A stretch of DNA of 64,000 nucleotides from Streptomyces sp. WM6386. GTDB taxonomy: Bacteria > Actinomycetota > Actinomycetes > Streptomycetales > Streptomycetaceae. Under the pieces are notes generated by a model. The model ran no database searches and had not been told where the DNA came from. It worked only from the letters and a program-made list of their open reading frames with translations. A program made the translations under genes and the position numbers. Position 1 is the stretch's first letter. Every line of letters starts with the position of its first letter. Shown piece by piece: positions 43,065 to 49,998 of the stretch. Where the stretch lies: positions 1-64,000 of the forward strand of contig NZ_JXTE01000020.1 of NCBI RefSeq assembly GCF_000972385.1, read 5' to 3'.

Positions 43065-43292
43065 TTGGACGAACAAGACACCCTCGCCGTCCCCACCGAC
43101 GACGACCCGACTCTCGTACTCCTCAAGGTCGAAGAGGCCGCCCGCCGACTCCGCATCGGCCGCACGACCTGCTTCGCACTCATCCGTACCGGTGCACTCG
43201 AATCCGTCATGGTCGGTGGTCTGCGCCGCGTCCCCGTCGACGCACCGGCCGCCTACGTGGCCAGCCTCCGAAACGCCCCACGCGCCGCTTGA
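43065..43292 (+). CDS. xis: Excisionase (helix-turn-helix, Xis)
   Basis: A 75-residue protein with a MerR/excisionase-type helix-turn-helix (VEEAARRLRIGRTTCFALIRTG, here cited by its span at about residues 22-43), typical of small Xis proteins that direct the integrase to excise. TTG 43065 is the start, with GGAGTG 8 bases upstream. It lies directly before the integrase, as in pSAM2. Leader copy 3 separates the two genes, so Xis and Int can be controlled independently. Confidence 0.87.
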   Translation: MDEQDTLAVPTDDDPTLVLLKVEEAARRLRIGRTTCFALIRTGALESVMVGGLRRVPVDAPAAYVASLRNAPRAA

Positions 43293-43301
43293 CGACGACT
43301 C

Positions 43302-43378
43302 GGGGCGGCGGCACTCCCGGACAGGACAGCCCGCCGCCCCGGTCTCCATCCCGACACGCAAGAAACAGGAGCTTGCCT
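43302..43378 (+). promoter_or_regulatory. Leader hairpin copy 3 (shared RNA motif)
   Basis: GGGGCGGCGG (43302-43311) pairs with CCGCCGCCCC (43331-43340). The loop holds CTCCCGGACAGGACAGC, one base shorter than copies 1 and 2. GGTCTCCATCCCGACAC follows, then the ribosome site CAGGAG and GTG 43379 of the integrase. It starts 10 bases after the xis stop. Confidence 0.75.
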
Positions 43379-44659
43379 GTGGCAGAAAACAAGAAGCGCA
43401 CCCGACAGCCGAACGGCCGAAGCTCGATCTACTTCGGCAAGGACGGCAAATGGCACGGCCGCGTCACCGTGGGCGTCCGCGACGACGGCACGCCGGACCG
43501 CCGCCATGTCGAACGCAAGACCAAGACCGAGGTAGCGGAGGCTGTCCGAGAGCTGGAGAAGCAGCGAGACGCCAAGACCGTGCGGAAGCCCGGCAAGGCA
43601 TGGACGGTCAAGGCGTGGCTGACCCACTGGATTGAGAACGTCGCGCCCCTCGCCGTGAACGACAACACGATGGTCGGGTACGGCGTGGCCGTCCGGAAGC
43701 ACCTCATTCCCGGCTTGGGCGCTCACCGTCTCGACAGACTGAAGCCCGAGCACATCGAGGTGTTCTACGCCAAGATGCAGGTCAACGGGAGCAAGCCCGC
43801 GACCGCTCACCAGGTCCACCGGACGTTCCGCGCCGCGCTCAACGAGGCTGTGCGCCGCGGCCATCTCGGCAAGAACCCGGTGCTGTTGGCCAAGGCTCCG
43901 AAGACGGGGGATCACGAGGTAGAGCCGTACACCGTCCAAGAGGTGCAGCGGCTGTTGAAGGCCGCTGGCCAGCACCGCAACTCCGCACGGTGGGCCGTAG
44001 CCCTTGCGCTCGGTCTGCGTCAGGGGGAGGTGCTGGGGTTGCAGTGGGAGGACGTGGACCTTGACGGCGGATTCCTCGTAGTCCGCCGTAGTCGCCACCG
44101 CCCGCAGTACGCCCACGGGTGCTCTGAGTCCTGCGGACGCAAGGCCGCCGGGTACTGCCCACAGAAGCGACGGATCAACCCGGAGGTGTCCGTCACCAAG
44201 TCACGCGCCGGCCGTCGGTCGGTCGGACTCCCCGAACAGCTCGTTGACCTACTCCGGGCGCACTTGAAGGCGCAGGAAGCCGAGCGAGAAGCAGCCGGGA
44301 AGCGATGGGAGGAGAACGGCCTGGTGTTCCCCGACGAACAGGGCCGTAGCCCGTCACACCGGCGAGATTGGGCCGAGTGGAAGGTACTTCTGACTGAGGC
44401 GAAGGTGCGGGACGGGCGACTGCACGACGCACGTCACACGGCGGCCACGGTCCTACTCATCCTCGGTGTCCCCGAGCGGGCTGTCATGGGCCTCATGGGG
44501 TGGTCGACCACAGCCATGGCCGCTCGCTATCAGCACATGGTGGACGCCGTGCGGACTGACATCGCACGGCAGGTGGATGGCCTGATCTGGAGACCCGACG
44601 TCGAACAGCCGGACGATGACGACGGAGGAGCGGCGAGTGTGGCGCTGCCGGCGAGATAA
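43379..44659 (+). CDS. int: Tyrosine site-specific integrase
   Basis: A 426-residue tyrosine recombinase. An arm-binding N-terminus (about 10-60), a core-binding SAM-like domain (about 72-165) and a catalytic domain are present. Catalytic residues are R214 (LGLRQGE), H349 and R352 (HDARH), W375 in the second histidine position, and nucleophile Y384. A Cys-containing insertion (C248, C252, C260) lies between R214 and the HxxR box. GTG 43379 follows AGGAG in leader copy 3. It should recombine attP with the tRNA-Cys attB. Confidence 0.93.
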   Translation: MAENKKRTRQPNGRSSIYFGKDGKWHGRVTVGVRDDGTPDRRHVERKTKTEVAEAVRELEKQRDAKTVRKPGKAWTVKAWLTHWIENVAPLAVNDNTMVGYGVAVRKHLIPGLGAHRLDRLKPEHIEVFYAKMQVNGSKPATAHQVHRTFRAALNEAVRRGHLGKNPVLLAKAPKTGDHEVEPYTVQEVQRLLKAAGQHRNSARWAVALALGLRQGEVLGLQWEDVDLDGGFLVVRRSRHRPQYAHGCSESCGRKAAGYCPQKRRINPEVSVTKSRAGRRSVGLPEQLVDLLRAHLKAQEAEREAAGKRWEENGLVFPDEQGRSPSHRRDWAEWKVLLTEAKVRDGRLHDARHTAATVLLILGVPERAVMGLMGWSTTAMAARYQHMVDAVRTDIARQVDGLIWRPDVEQPDDDDGGAASVALPAR

Positions 44660-44677
44660 GACGGTCGCCTGAAGTAG

Positions 44678-44701
44678 AGCGGCACTCCACGGAGTGCCGC
44701 T
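44678..44701 (+). terminator. Terminator after the integrase
   Basis: AGCGGCACTCC (44678-44688) and GGAGTGCCGCT (44691-44701) form a perfect 11-bp stem with only AC between, just after the int stop. The real loop is probably 4 bases. Confidence 0.85.
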
Positions 44702-44743
44702 CGCGCGTTTCCCTAGTTGAACCGGTGTCGCCTGAGAATTGCA

Positions 44744-45454
44744 TCAGGCCAGTCCTTGACTGAAGTCAAGATTAATCGGTCGTGTGAGGGGAGGGTCTAC
44801 CTCTCCTGTCAGGGGGATGTCGGTGTCCACGATCTCAAAGGTGAAGGAGTCGATCCAGACGCATCCACTGCCGGTCAGGAAGGCGCCGTAGAGAATGTCC
44901 TCTCCTTCAAGAGGTACATCAAGCACAATTTCCCGCCGTACCCATCCGCTGGTTCCGCTTAGCATTCGGGTATCAGATTGAGTGTTCTCGAAAGCGAGTT
45001 GATTACCTTGGGCGTCGACCCGCAACCAAATAGCCGCGTGTTGGGCCACATCCTTTGTGCGCATCACTGCTGATAGCCGAATGCGTTTCCCGACGTAGTT
45101 CGCGGCGCGAACAGTCTGCACGTAAGCTCCGAACCCGCGCGGGCTCGCCTGTGCGCGGATAAACGCGCTGGCGGTTCCTGACTGATGTAACTGGGTATCG
45201 AGGCCGTAACTGTAATCCTCCGGATGGCTTCCTGTGACATGCCAGCCCTGGGGACGGTCTGTTATGGCATTCGAATCAGGAGGTGTGGTTACTTCGGCAA
45301 GCAGTTTCGCCGTCTCAGCTTTGGTTCGTTCTGCTTCCGCATCAAGTTTGCGTGCTTCGGCCCGTACTCTCGGACGATTCGTGAGGTGAGTAATGAGCGC
45401 GACCGCTGCACCCCCGATCCCGGAACTCACGATGGCAGACAATGGCACGTCCAT
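44744..45454 (-). CDS. Membrane-anchored protein with jelly-roll-like domain
   Basis: A 236-residue protein with an N-terminal membrane helix (about 5-25), a coiled coil (about 30-56) and a C-terminal beta-rich domain of galactose-binding/CenC-like type (GWHVTGSHPEDYSYGLD near 71 through the aromatic end WIDSFTFEIV). Base composition is lower in GC than neighbouring genes. It lies between int and attR, where AICEs normally have nothing, and is transcribed against int. It is probably cargo. Ligand and role are unknown. Confidence 0.68.
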   Translation of the reverse strand: MDVPLSAIVSSGIGGAAVALITHLTNRPRVRAEARKLDAEAERTKAETAKLLAEVTTPPDSNAITDRPQGWHVTGSHPEDYSYGLDTQLHQSGTASAFIRAQASPRGFGAYVQTVRAANYVGKRIRLSAVMRTKDVAQHAAIWLRVDAQGNQLAFENTQSDTRMLSGTSGWVRREIVLDVPLEGEDILYGAFLTGSGCVWIDSFTFEIVDTDIPLTGEVDPPLTRPINLDFSQGLA

Positions 45455-45575
45455 GATCCCCCCGAGGAATGCGCGATGTCTCTGCTAGTCAGGGCAGTAC
45501 CCACGCATGCAGTCAGCGAGACAGGCGGGCCATAGTGACCTCTCCGCGCTGTCGGTGCGGCTGGCCTGGCCAACT

Positions 45576-45593
45576 GAGACGGAAAGTGAGACG
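45576..45593 (+). promoter_or_regulatory. Arm-type integrase site, right end
   Basis: GAGACGGAAAGTGAGACG matches the pair at 25910-25929 at all but one position in the compared 18 bases. In the circle both would flank the core within about 150 bases. Confidence 0.6.
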
Positions 45594-45600
45594 TGCGGCG

Positions 45601-45633
45601 AAGGGCGGCACCCCTTTGAGGGGTGCCGCCCTT
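45601..45633 (-). terminator. Element-borne terminator for the rebuilt tRNA-Cys
   Basis: AAGGGCGGCACCCC (45601-45614), loop of five, GGGGTGCCGCCCTT (45620-45633): a perfect 14-bp stem directly downstream (minus strand) of the tRNA. It is homologous to the chromosomal hairpin at 25693-25724, so the element restores not only the tRNA 3' end but also its terminator. Confidence 0.85.
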
Positions 45634-45646
45634 ACGTTTCAGCTGA

Positions 45647-45700
45647 TCAGGCAGGTGGAGGCCGTGGCGGGAATCGAACCCACGTAACTCGCTTTGCAGG
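45647..45700. repeat. attR core within the intact tRNA-Cys
   Basis: The 54-base copy that matches attL with one mismatch. It supplies the tRNA 3' half; the one mismatch changes a T-stem pair from G-C to a U-G wobble. Identity ends at base 45700, in the anticodon loop. Confidence 0.92.
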
Positions 45701-45730
45701 CGAGTCCCTAAACCACTCGGGCACACGGCC
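45656..45730 (-). tRNA. tRNA-Cys (GCA)
   Basis: Read on the minus strand: acceptor GGCCGTG pairs with CACGGCC, discriminator is U, followed by encoded CCA (complement of 45656-45658). The anticodon arm is CTCGC-CTGCAAA-GCGAG with anticodon GCA. U73 and GCA are the main cysteine identity elements. The D stem has only three pairs, and the T stem contains one U-G pair brought in by the element. The promoter is at 45777-45806 and the terminator at 45601-45633. Confidence 0.88.
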
Positions 45731-45776
45731 GGGTTCGGGTCGGAGGCGTGGACTCCGTCCCGGACTGGGTGAGACG

Positions 45777-45806
45777 ACCGTATGGCGGTGGGAGGGGGTG
45801 GCTCAA
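45777..45806 (-). promoter_or_regulatory. Promoter of tRNA-Cys
   Basis: On the minus strand TTGAGC (complement of 45801-45806), an 18-base spacer and TACGGT (complement of 45777-45782), about 45 bases before the tRNA 5' end. The same boxes with the same spacing occur before the second tRNA copy at 48360-48389. Confidence 0.7.
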
Positions 45807-45856
45807 GGGAATCGCGGGAGCTGCAATGGGACTGCCACACGCCGTTCATGAAACGG
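45777..45856. repeat. 80-bp tRNA upstream repeat, copy A
   Basis: About 80 bases are repeated at 48360-48439 in the same orientation with roughly ten differences, including an exact run ACTGCCACACGCCGTTCATG. The repeat contains the tRNA promoter. It shows that tRNA and 5' flank were duplicated, not only the att core. Confidence 0.8.
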
Positions 45857-45881
45857 GCCCTCGGTTGGGCTCGCGGGTGGC

Positions 45882-46463
45882 TCAGCTGGGCTGTTCGCCC
45901 AGGACTGTTCGGAGCCAGTCCAGGGGGTCCATGTCCAGTAGCTGGTCGGCGAGTTCGTTGGCGGTCTTCGTGACGAGGCGGGCGCGGCTGTTGTCGATCC
46001 AGCGTTGGGCGAGCTCGTAGCCCTGGGACTTGTACTCGATGCCCTGGAGCATGCACTCCAGCTTGTCCGCATCGCTGGCGCAGATCGCTTCGGCGGACTC
46101 GCGGTCCTCGTACTCTGCGATCAGGTCTCTCACGGTGGAGGCGAGACTTTCGGGCATGCCCGTCACCTGGTCGGCGGTGACTGCCCGAGCGTCGGCCTTG
46201 TCGGCGTACTTCTTGGCGAGGTGGTTGACGTCTCCTGTCCTGGTTTCCTGGGAGTCGTGCCAGACCGCCAGGAACGCGGCGCGTGCCGGATCGGCGCCCT
46301 CCAGCTTGGCGATGATCGACGCGATCAGCGAGGTGCGCCAGGCGTGCTCCGCCACACTCTCCGGGTCCCGCACGCCGGCCATCCACCAGCCGGTGCGCCT
46401 GGACTGCTTGAGCGTCCCCGCTTCATACAGGAAGCGTGCCACCTGGGCCAGCTCGTCTGCCAC
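45882..46463 (-). CDS. HD-domain phosphohydrolase (YfbR-like)
   Basis: A 193-residue HD-superfamily hydrolase. Metal ligands include H40 (VAEHAWR), H69-D70 (AVWHDSQET) and a later Asp in ASDADKLE. It resembles the YfbR/HD_3 group of 5'-deoxynucleotidases. GTG 46463 follows GAGAGGAG; an upstream ATG would overlap the XRE gene. It starts 13 bases after the XRE stop, so the two are one operon. HD-XRE pairs are frequent in Streptomyces integrated elements. Confidence 0.82.
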   Translation of the reverse strand: MADELAQVARFLYEAGTLKQSRRTGWWMAGVRDPESVAEHAWRTSLIASIIAKLEGADPARAAFLAVWHDSQETRTGDVNHLAKKYADKADARAVTADQVTGMPESLASTVRDLIAEYEDRESAEAICASDADKLECMLQGIEYKSQGYELAQRWIDNSRARLVTKTANELADQLLDMDPLDWLRTVLGEQPS

Positions 46464-46476
46464 GCTCGGACTCCTC

Positions 46477-47589
46477 TCACGCCTCGGCGAGGCGGATCGC
46501 ATAGCTGATGCTCTCAAGCTCGCGGCGGGCGCGAGTGGTCAGCTCTCGGCCATCCAACATCACTGAGAGCCGTTCGCGAAGAGCGCGAGTGGCTGCTCCT
46601 CGCTGCAGCAGGTGCGGGCGGGCGGTGAGGAGGGACCACAGTGAATGGATGGTCAGGTCGACGAATCCATGTTGCGGCGACAGGCCCTGGACGAGATGGG
46701 CGAGCAGCTTGTCGCCCGGCCAGGGGCCGGGTGCGGGGGCAGCAATGAAGTCGTCGGAGAGTTCCAGGTGGTTGGTCTCGCCGATCCAGTAGGCCCAGTA
46801 GTTGAGATTCGCTACCTCACCTGCGTCGTCCGCCAGTGCGACGTCGATGAAGTGACTCATCCGGTCGTGGTCCCCTTGGCGGGCGGCGACAGCCGCCACG
46901 GAGCGGGCGTTGAGCCATTTCGTGAGCCAGTTGGTCGGCCGCTCGGTTTTCTGTTGGTGGGCAAGCCATCCCGGGGTGTCCGAGTGATGGTCGTAGCCCG
47001 CCAGGTACAGGGCCTGGCGGCGAAGCAGGAACTGCTGCTCGCTGTGGGCCTGTTCGGCAGTGTGGCGCATCCGCGTGAAGAATCGACGGCGGTCGTCCAC
47101 CGAGAGTTCCGGGGCTGCCGGCACGGGGCCGCGTCGTGGTCGCGGTGGTTGGGAAAGGGCACGGATCGGCTGCGGCGCCACGCCATTGAACGGCCACGCT
47201 AGGACTTCGACGAGGTCGCGTTGCATTACCCAGGCGCCCAACGGGCTTGCCTCCACAGGGGTTTCCTCGTCCAGGGCGCTATGCAGGAGCACGTCGGCTT
47301 CCATCGCCCGCTCAAGAGCCTGCAGCAGTGGGGGAGCGGCGCCGAGCTGCATCAGCAGGTGTCGATGCACCAGCATCTGTCCGACGGGTACGGCAGTCAG
47401 CGGGCGTCTTCCCGATTCCCAGCCCGCGATGGTGTCCGGCGATACGCGGAGTTGTTCGGCGAGGGCTTCCTGAGTGAGCCCCAACTGCTCGCGCACGATC
47501 CTGAAGACGTAGCCGGAGACGACCCCGCCACGGGGTTTGGAAGGCGAACCCCGACCGCCGGTCAGAGAAGGCTTTGAACGTGACGTCAT
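46477..47589 (-). CDS. XRE-family transcriptional regulator
   Basis: A 370-residue protein with an XRE helix-turn-helix at about residues 26-62 ([19 protein letters not shown], then GWESGRRPL) and a long helical C-terminal part of unknown function. ATG 47589 follows GGGGGGTAC; the open frame further upstream lacks a ribosome site. It is divergent from the gene at 47715 and upstream of the HD gene. Probably a survivor of an older integrated element. Confidence 0.82.
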   Translation of the reverse strand: MTSRSKPSLTGGRGSPSKPRGGVVSGYVFRIVREQLGLTQEALAEQLRVSPDTIAGWESGRRPLTAVPVGQMLVHRHLLMQLGAAPPLLQALERAMEADVLLHSALDEETPVEASPLGAWVMQRDLVEVLAWPFNGVAPQPIRALSQPPRPRRGPVPAAPELSVDDRRRFFTRMRHTAEQAHSEQQFLLRRQALYLAGYDHHSDTPGWLAHQQKTERPTNWLTKWLNARSVAAVAARQGDHDRMSHFIDVALADDAGEVANLNYWAYWIGETNHLELSDDFIAAPAPGPWPGDKLLAHLVQGLSPQHGFVDLTIHSLWSLLTARPHLLQRGAATRALRERLSVMLDGRELTTRARRELESISYAIRLAEA

Positions 47590-47714
47590 GTACCCCCCAT
47601 TTCCGCTCGACGGGGTGCTCCTACCTGTACTGGCAGTCACTACGAGCCGTGGTCGCAGCTGCGTACCGTCCGAGTAGTCACCTGGAATCCGAGCGTAATG
47701 AGGACGGTGCAGGC

Positions 47715-48275
47715 GTGGACGCCAATATGCAGATGAATACCCGCTTGGCTGACGCAGCCGCGGGTGAAGTGATCGCCCACTGGCTGTTGCTGGCACATCC
47801 GATGCCTGCCCAGGCTCGTCAGGAGTGGACCGAGAGCAGGGTGGCCCTCTTGCCTCTGGGCGTTCTGTACTCGGCCGTCCGACTTCCGGCGCACCTTGTG
47901 CATGCTGCGGCCCGCTGCCGCGAGTTGGCCGACGTGGACGCCTTCCTCGATGAGGCTCTCGACGGAGGACCCGTCATCTGTGATCCGCGCGGACCGCGGT
48001 ACTACGCGCTGGTTCCCAAAAGCATGCCCTTGACGTGGAGGGACGCGGCTGAGGAATGGCGTCCGCTGGGTGTGGACTGCCTGGGGCGCGGCACCTACCT
48101 GGGCGTGCCAAGAGTGGACATCGTGGAGTTCGACCCGCAGACGCACGTCTCGTATTGGGCGGTGCCTATGCCGTCGGATGCCGAGCTGTGTGTGCCGCTC
48201 AGCATTGCGCGGCTGATCGCGGCGGGGAAACGTGCTCTCGGGGAGGAGGCCGTGGCGGGAATCGAACCCGCGTGA
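47715..48275 (+). CDS. Hypothetical protein whose 3' end enters the tRNA-Cys copy
   Basis: A 186-residue protein with blocks [12 protein letters not shown] and [12 protein letters not shown] that recall the N-terminal part of Streptomyces primase/polymerase-like proteins, but not enough to assign. GTG 47715 is preferred; ATG 47730 is possible. The last codons ([10 protein letters not shown] and stop) are written in the antisense of the second tRNA-Cys 3' end. The natural C-terminus may therefore have been replaced by recombination at the tRNA. Confidence 0.6.
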   Translation: MDANMQMNTRLADAAAGEVIAHWLLLAHPMPAQARQEWTESRVALLPLGVLYSAVRLPAHLVHAAARCRELADVDAFLDEALDGGPVICDPRGPRYYALVPKSMPLTWRDAAEEWRPLGVDCLGRGTYLGVPRVDIVEFDPQTHVSYWAVPMPSDAELCVPLSIARLIAAGKRALGEEAVAGIEPA

Positions 48276-48344
48276 CTCCCCGCGAGCGGCGCTCGCTGAT
48301 GGATGCAGTGCAGGCGAGTCCCTGAACCACTCGGGCACACGGCC
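48247..48344 (-). pseudogene. tRNA-Cys copy with enlarged anticodon region
   Basis: Minus strand. Acceptor GGCCGTG/CACGGCC, D arm, T arm and U73 match the intact tRNA-Cys. After CTCGCCTGCA, however, the four bases AAGC are replaced by 30 bases, making the RNA 26 bases longer. The inserted part contains the palindrome GCGAGC-GCC-GCTCGC. No normal anticodon loop can form, and CCA is not encoded. The promoter is conserved at 48360-48389. Probably a dead tRNA or recombination scar. Confidence 0.7.
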
Positions 48345-48359
48345 GTGATCGATGAGTAG

Positions 48360-48389
48360 ACCGTATGGCGGGCGAGAGGGCGGGCTCAA
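48360..48389 (-). promoter_or_regulatory. Promoter copy before the altered tRNA-Cys
   Basis: TTGAGC (complement of 48384-48389) and TACGGT (complement of 48360-48365) with an 18-base spacer, identical boxes and spacing to the intact tRNA's promoter although the spacer sequence differs. Confidence 0.65.
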
Positions 48390-48439
48390 GGGAATCACGG
48401 GGGCTGCAACGGGACTGCCACACGCCGTTCATGAACGGG
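48360..48439. repeat. 80-bp tRNA upstream repeat, copy B
   Basis: Second copy of the repeat at 45777-45856, same orientation, located upstream (minus strand) of the altered tRNA-Cys. Confidence 0.8.
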
Positions 48440-48531
48440 GCAGTCCGTCGGTGGTCGTACGACCAAGGTCCCGGGGTCGGAGCGACTCCCGACAGGGGTC
48501 AAACCGGGTCGTGGCCCTTACGCTGGCGACC

Positions 48532-49989
48532 ATGACAGCCCTCGAACCGCGCGGCACCGATGCCGCGGACACCGCCCCCGACCTGGCCCCTGTCGTCGAG
48601 GAGGGGGTGCTGAGCCGGTCCTATCGGGCGCTCAGCATCGGGATCGTGTCCGTGGTGCTGCTGATCGCGTTCGAGGCGACCGCCGTGGGGACGGCGATGC
48701 CGGTCGCGGCGCGGGAGCTGGACGGGGTCTCGCTCTACGCGTTCGCGTTCTCCGGGTACTTCACGACGAGCCTGTTCGGGATGGTGCTCGCCGGACAGTG
48801 GTCCGACCGGCGCGGTCCGCTCGGGGCGTTGACCGGCGGGATCGGGGCGTTCGCCGCGGGGCTGATGCTGTCCGGGACCGCGGGCGCCATGTGGCTGTTC
48901 ATCCTCGGGCGGGCCGTGCAGGGCCTGGGCGGAGGGCTGGTGATCGTCGCCCTCTACGTCGTCGTCGGGCGGGCCTATCCCGAGCGGCTGCGGCCGGCGA
49001 TCATGGCGGCCTTCGCGGCGGGCTGGATCGTGCCGTCGATCGTCGGGCCGCTCGCCTCGGGCGCGGTGACCGAACACCTCGGCTGGCGCTGGGTGTTCGT
49101 CGGGATTCCGGTGCTGGTCGTGTTCCCGCTGGCGCTCGCCCTGCCGCAGATACGGCGCAGAGCCTCCGGGCCCATGGCCGGATCCGACGGGAGCGCCGCC
49201 TTCGACCGCCGCCGTATCCGGCTCGCCCTCGCCATCTCGCTCGGCGCCGGACTCCTCCAGTACGCCGCCCAGGACCTCCGCTGGCTCTCCCTCGTCCCCG
49301 GCGTCGCCGGCGCCGCGCTGCTGGTGCCGGCCGTGCTCGGGCTGCTCCCGCGCGGGACCTACCGAGCGGCGCGCGGACTGCCCTCCGTGGTGCTGCTGCG
49401 CGGGGTCGCCGCGGGCTCCTTCATCGCCGCCGAGTCCTTCGTACCGCTGATGCTGGTCACCCAGCGAGGGCTCTCCCCGACGCTCGCCGGGTTCTCCCTC
49501 GCCGCGGGCGGCGTCACCTGGGCGCTGGGCTCGTGGGTGCAGTCCCGGCCACGGGTCGAGCCCTACCGCCAGCGCCTGATGATGCTGGGCATGGTCCTGG
49601 TCGCCGCCTCGATCGCCGCCGCACCGAGCGTGCTGATCGCCGCGGTGCCCGTCTGGACGCTGGCCGTGGTCTGGGGGCTCGGCTGCTTCGGCATGGGCCT
49701 GGTGATCGCCTCCACGAGTGTGCTGCTGCTCCAGCTCTCCGCCCCGTCCCAGGCGGGCACCAACTCCGCCTCCCTGCAGATCTCCGACGCCCTGTCCAAC
49801 GTCGTCCTGCTGGCGACGGGCGGTGCCGCGTTCGCGGCCCTGGGCGGTGGCACGGTGAGTCATACGGCGACGGAGGCCACCGGCTCCCACCCGGCCGCGT
49901 TCGCCGCGGTGTTCCTGCCGATGGCGGCGGTGGCCCTGGTCGGGGCGTGGGTGACGACCCGGCTCAGGGAACGGCCGACCACACCCTGA
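48532..49989 (+). CDS. MFS multidrug/metabolite exporter
   Basis: A 485-residue major facilitator protein with 12-14 hydrophobic helices and the loop motif GQWSDRRGPLG near residue 88, typical of drug:H+ antiporters. ATG 48532 has no Shine-Dalgarno; TACGCT about 12 bases upstream suggests a leaderless transcript. Longer in-frame starts run through the tRNA flank and are unlikely. It converges with the PKS-NRPS operon (9-base gap), so it could export the product, but it may equally be an older chromosomal neighbour of the tRNA. Confidence 0.85.
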   Translation: MTALEPRGTDAADTAPDLAPVVEEGVLSRSYRALSIGIVSVVLLIAFEATAVGTAMPVAARELDGVSLYAFAFSGYFTTSLFGMVLAGQWSDRRGPLGALTGGIGAFAAGLMLSGTAGAMWLFILGRAVQGLGGGLVIVALYVVVGRAYPERLRPAIMAAFAAGWIVPSIVGPLASGAVTEHLGWRWVFVGIPVLVVFPLALALPQIRRRASGPMAGSDGSAAFDRRRIRLALAISLGAGLLQYAAQDLRWLSLVPGVAGAALLVPAVLGLLPRGTYRAARGLPSVVLLRGVAAGSFIAAESFVPLMLVTQRGLSPTLAGFSLAAGGVTWALGSWVQSRPRVEPYRQRLMMLGMVLVAASIAAAPSVLIAAVPVWTLAVVWGLGCFGMGLVIASTSVLLLQLSAPSQAGTNSASLQISDALSNVVLLATGGAAFAALGGGTVSHTATEATGSHPAAFAAVFLPMAAVALVGAWVTTRLRERPTTP

Positions 49990-49998
49990 GCCCGAGCG

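Larger units (their letters stand above)
25738..45700. mobile_element. AICE (integrative and conjugative element) in tRNA-Cys
   Basis: Almost 20 kb bounded by 54-bp direct repeats (25738-25791 and 45647-45700, one mismatch) that cover the tRNA-Cys 3' half from anticodon loop to CCA and beyond. It encodes all expected AICE modules: tyrosine integrase and Xis near the right end, prim-pol plus DUF3987 replication proteins with an iteron array, FtsK/TraB-type translocase with a clt-like repeat cluster, Spd-like membrane proteins, and GntR (KorSA-like) and XRE regulators. It appears complete. Lower-GC cargo lies at both edges. Confidence 0.93.

Noticed and set aside
48272..48310. Self-splicing intron in the tRNA anticodon loop
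   Set aside because: The net insertion of about 26-30 bases is far too short for a group I or II intron.
48247..48344. tRNA-Sec or a type II tRNA-Ser
   Set aside because: The length (about 98 nt) fits, but no UCA or serine anticodon falls in a 7-base loop, the acceptor is the 7-bp stem of tRNA-Cys, and the arms are otherwise those of the intact tRNA-Cys.
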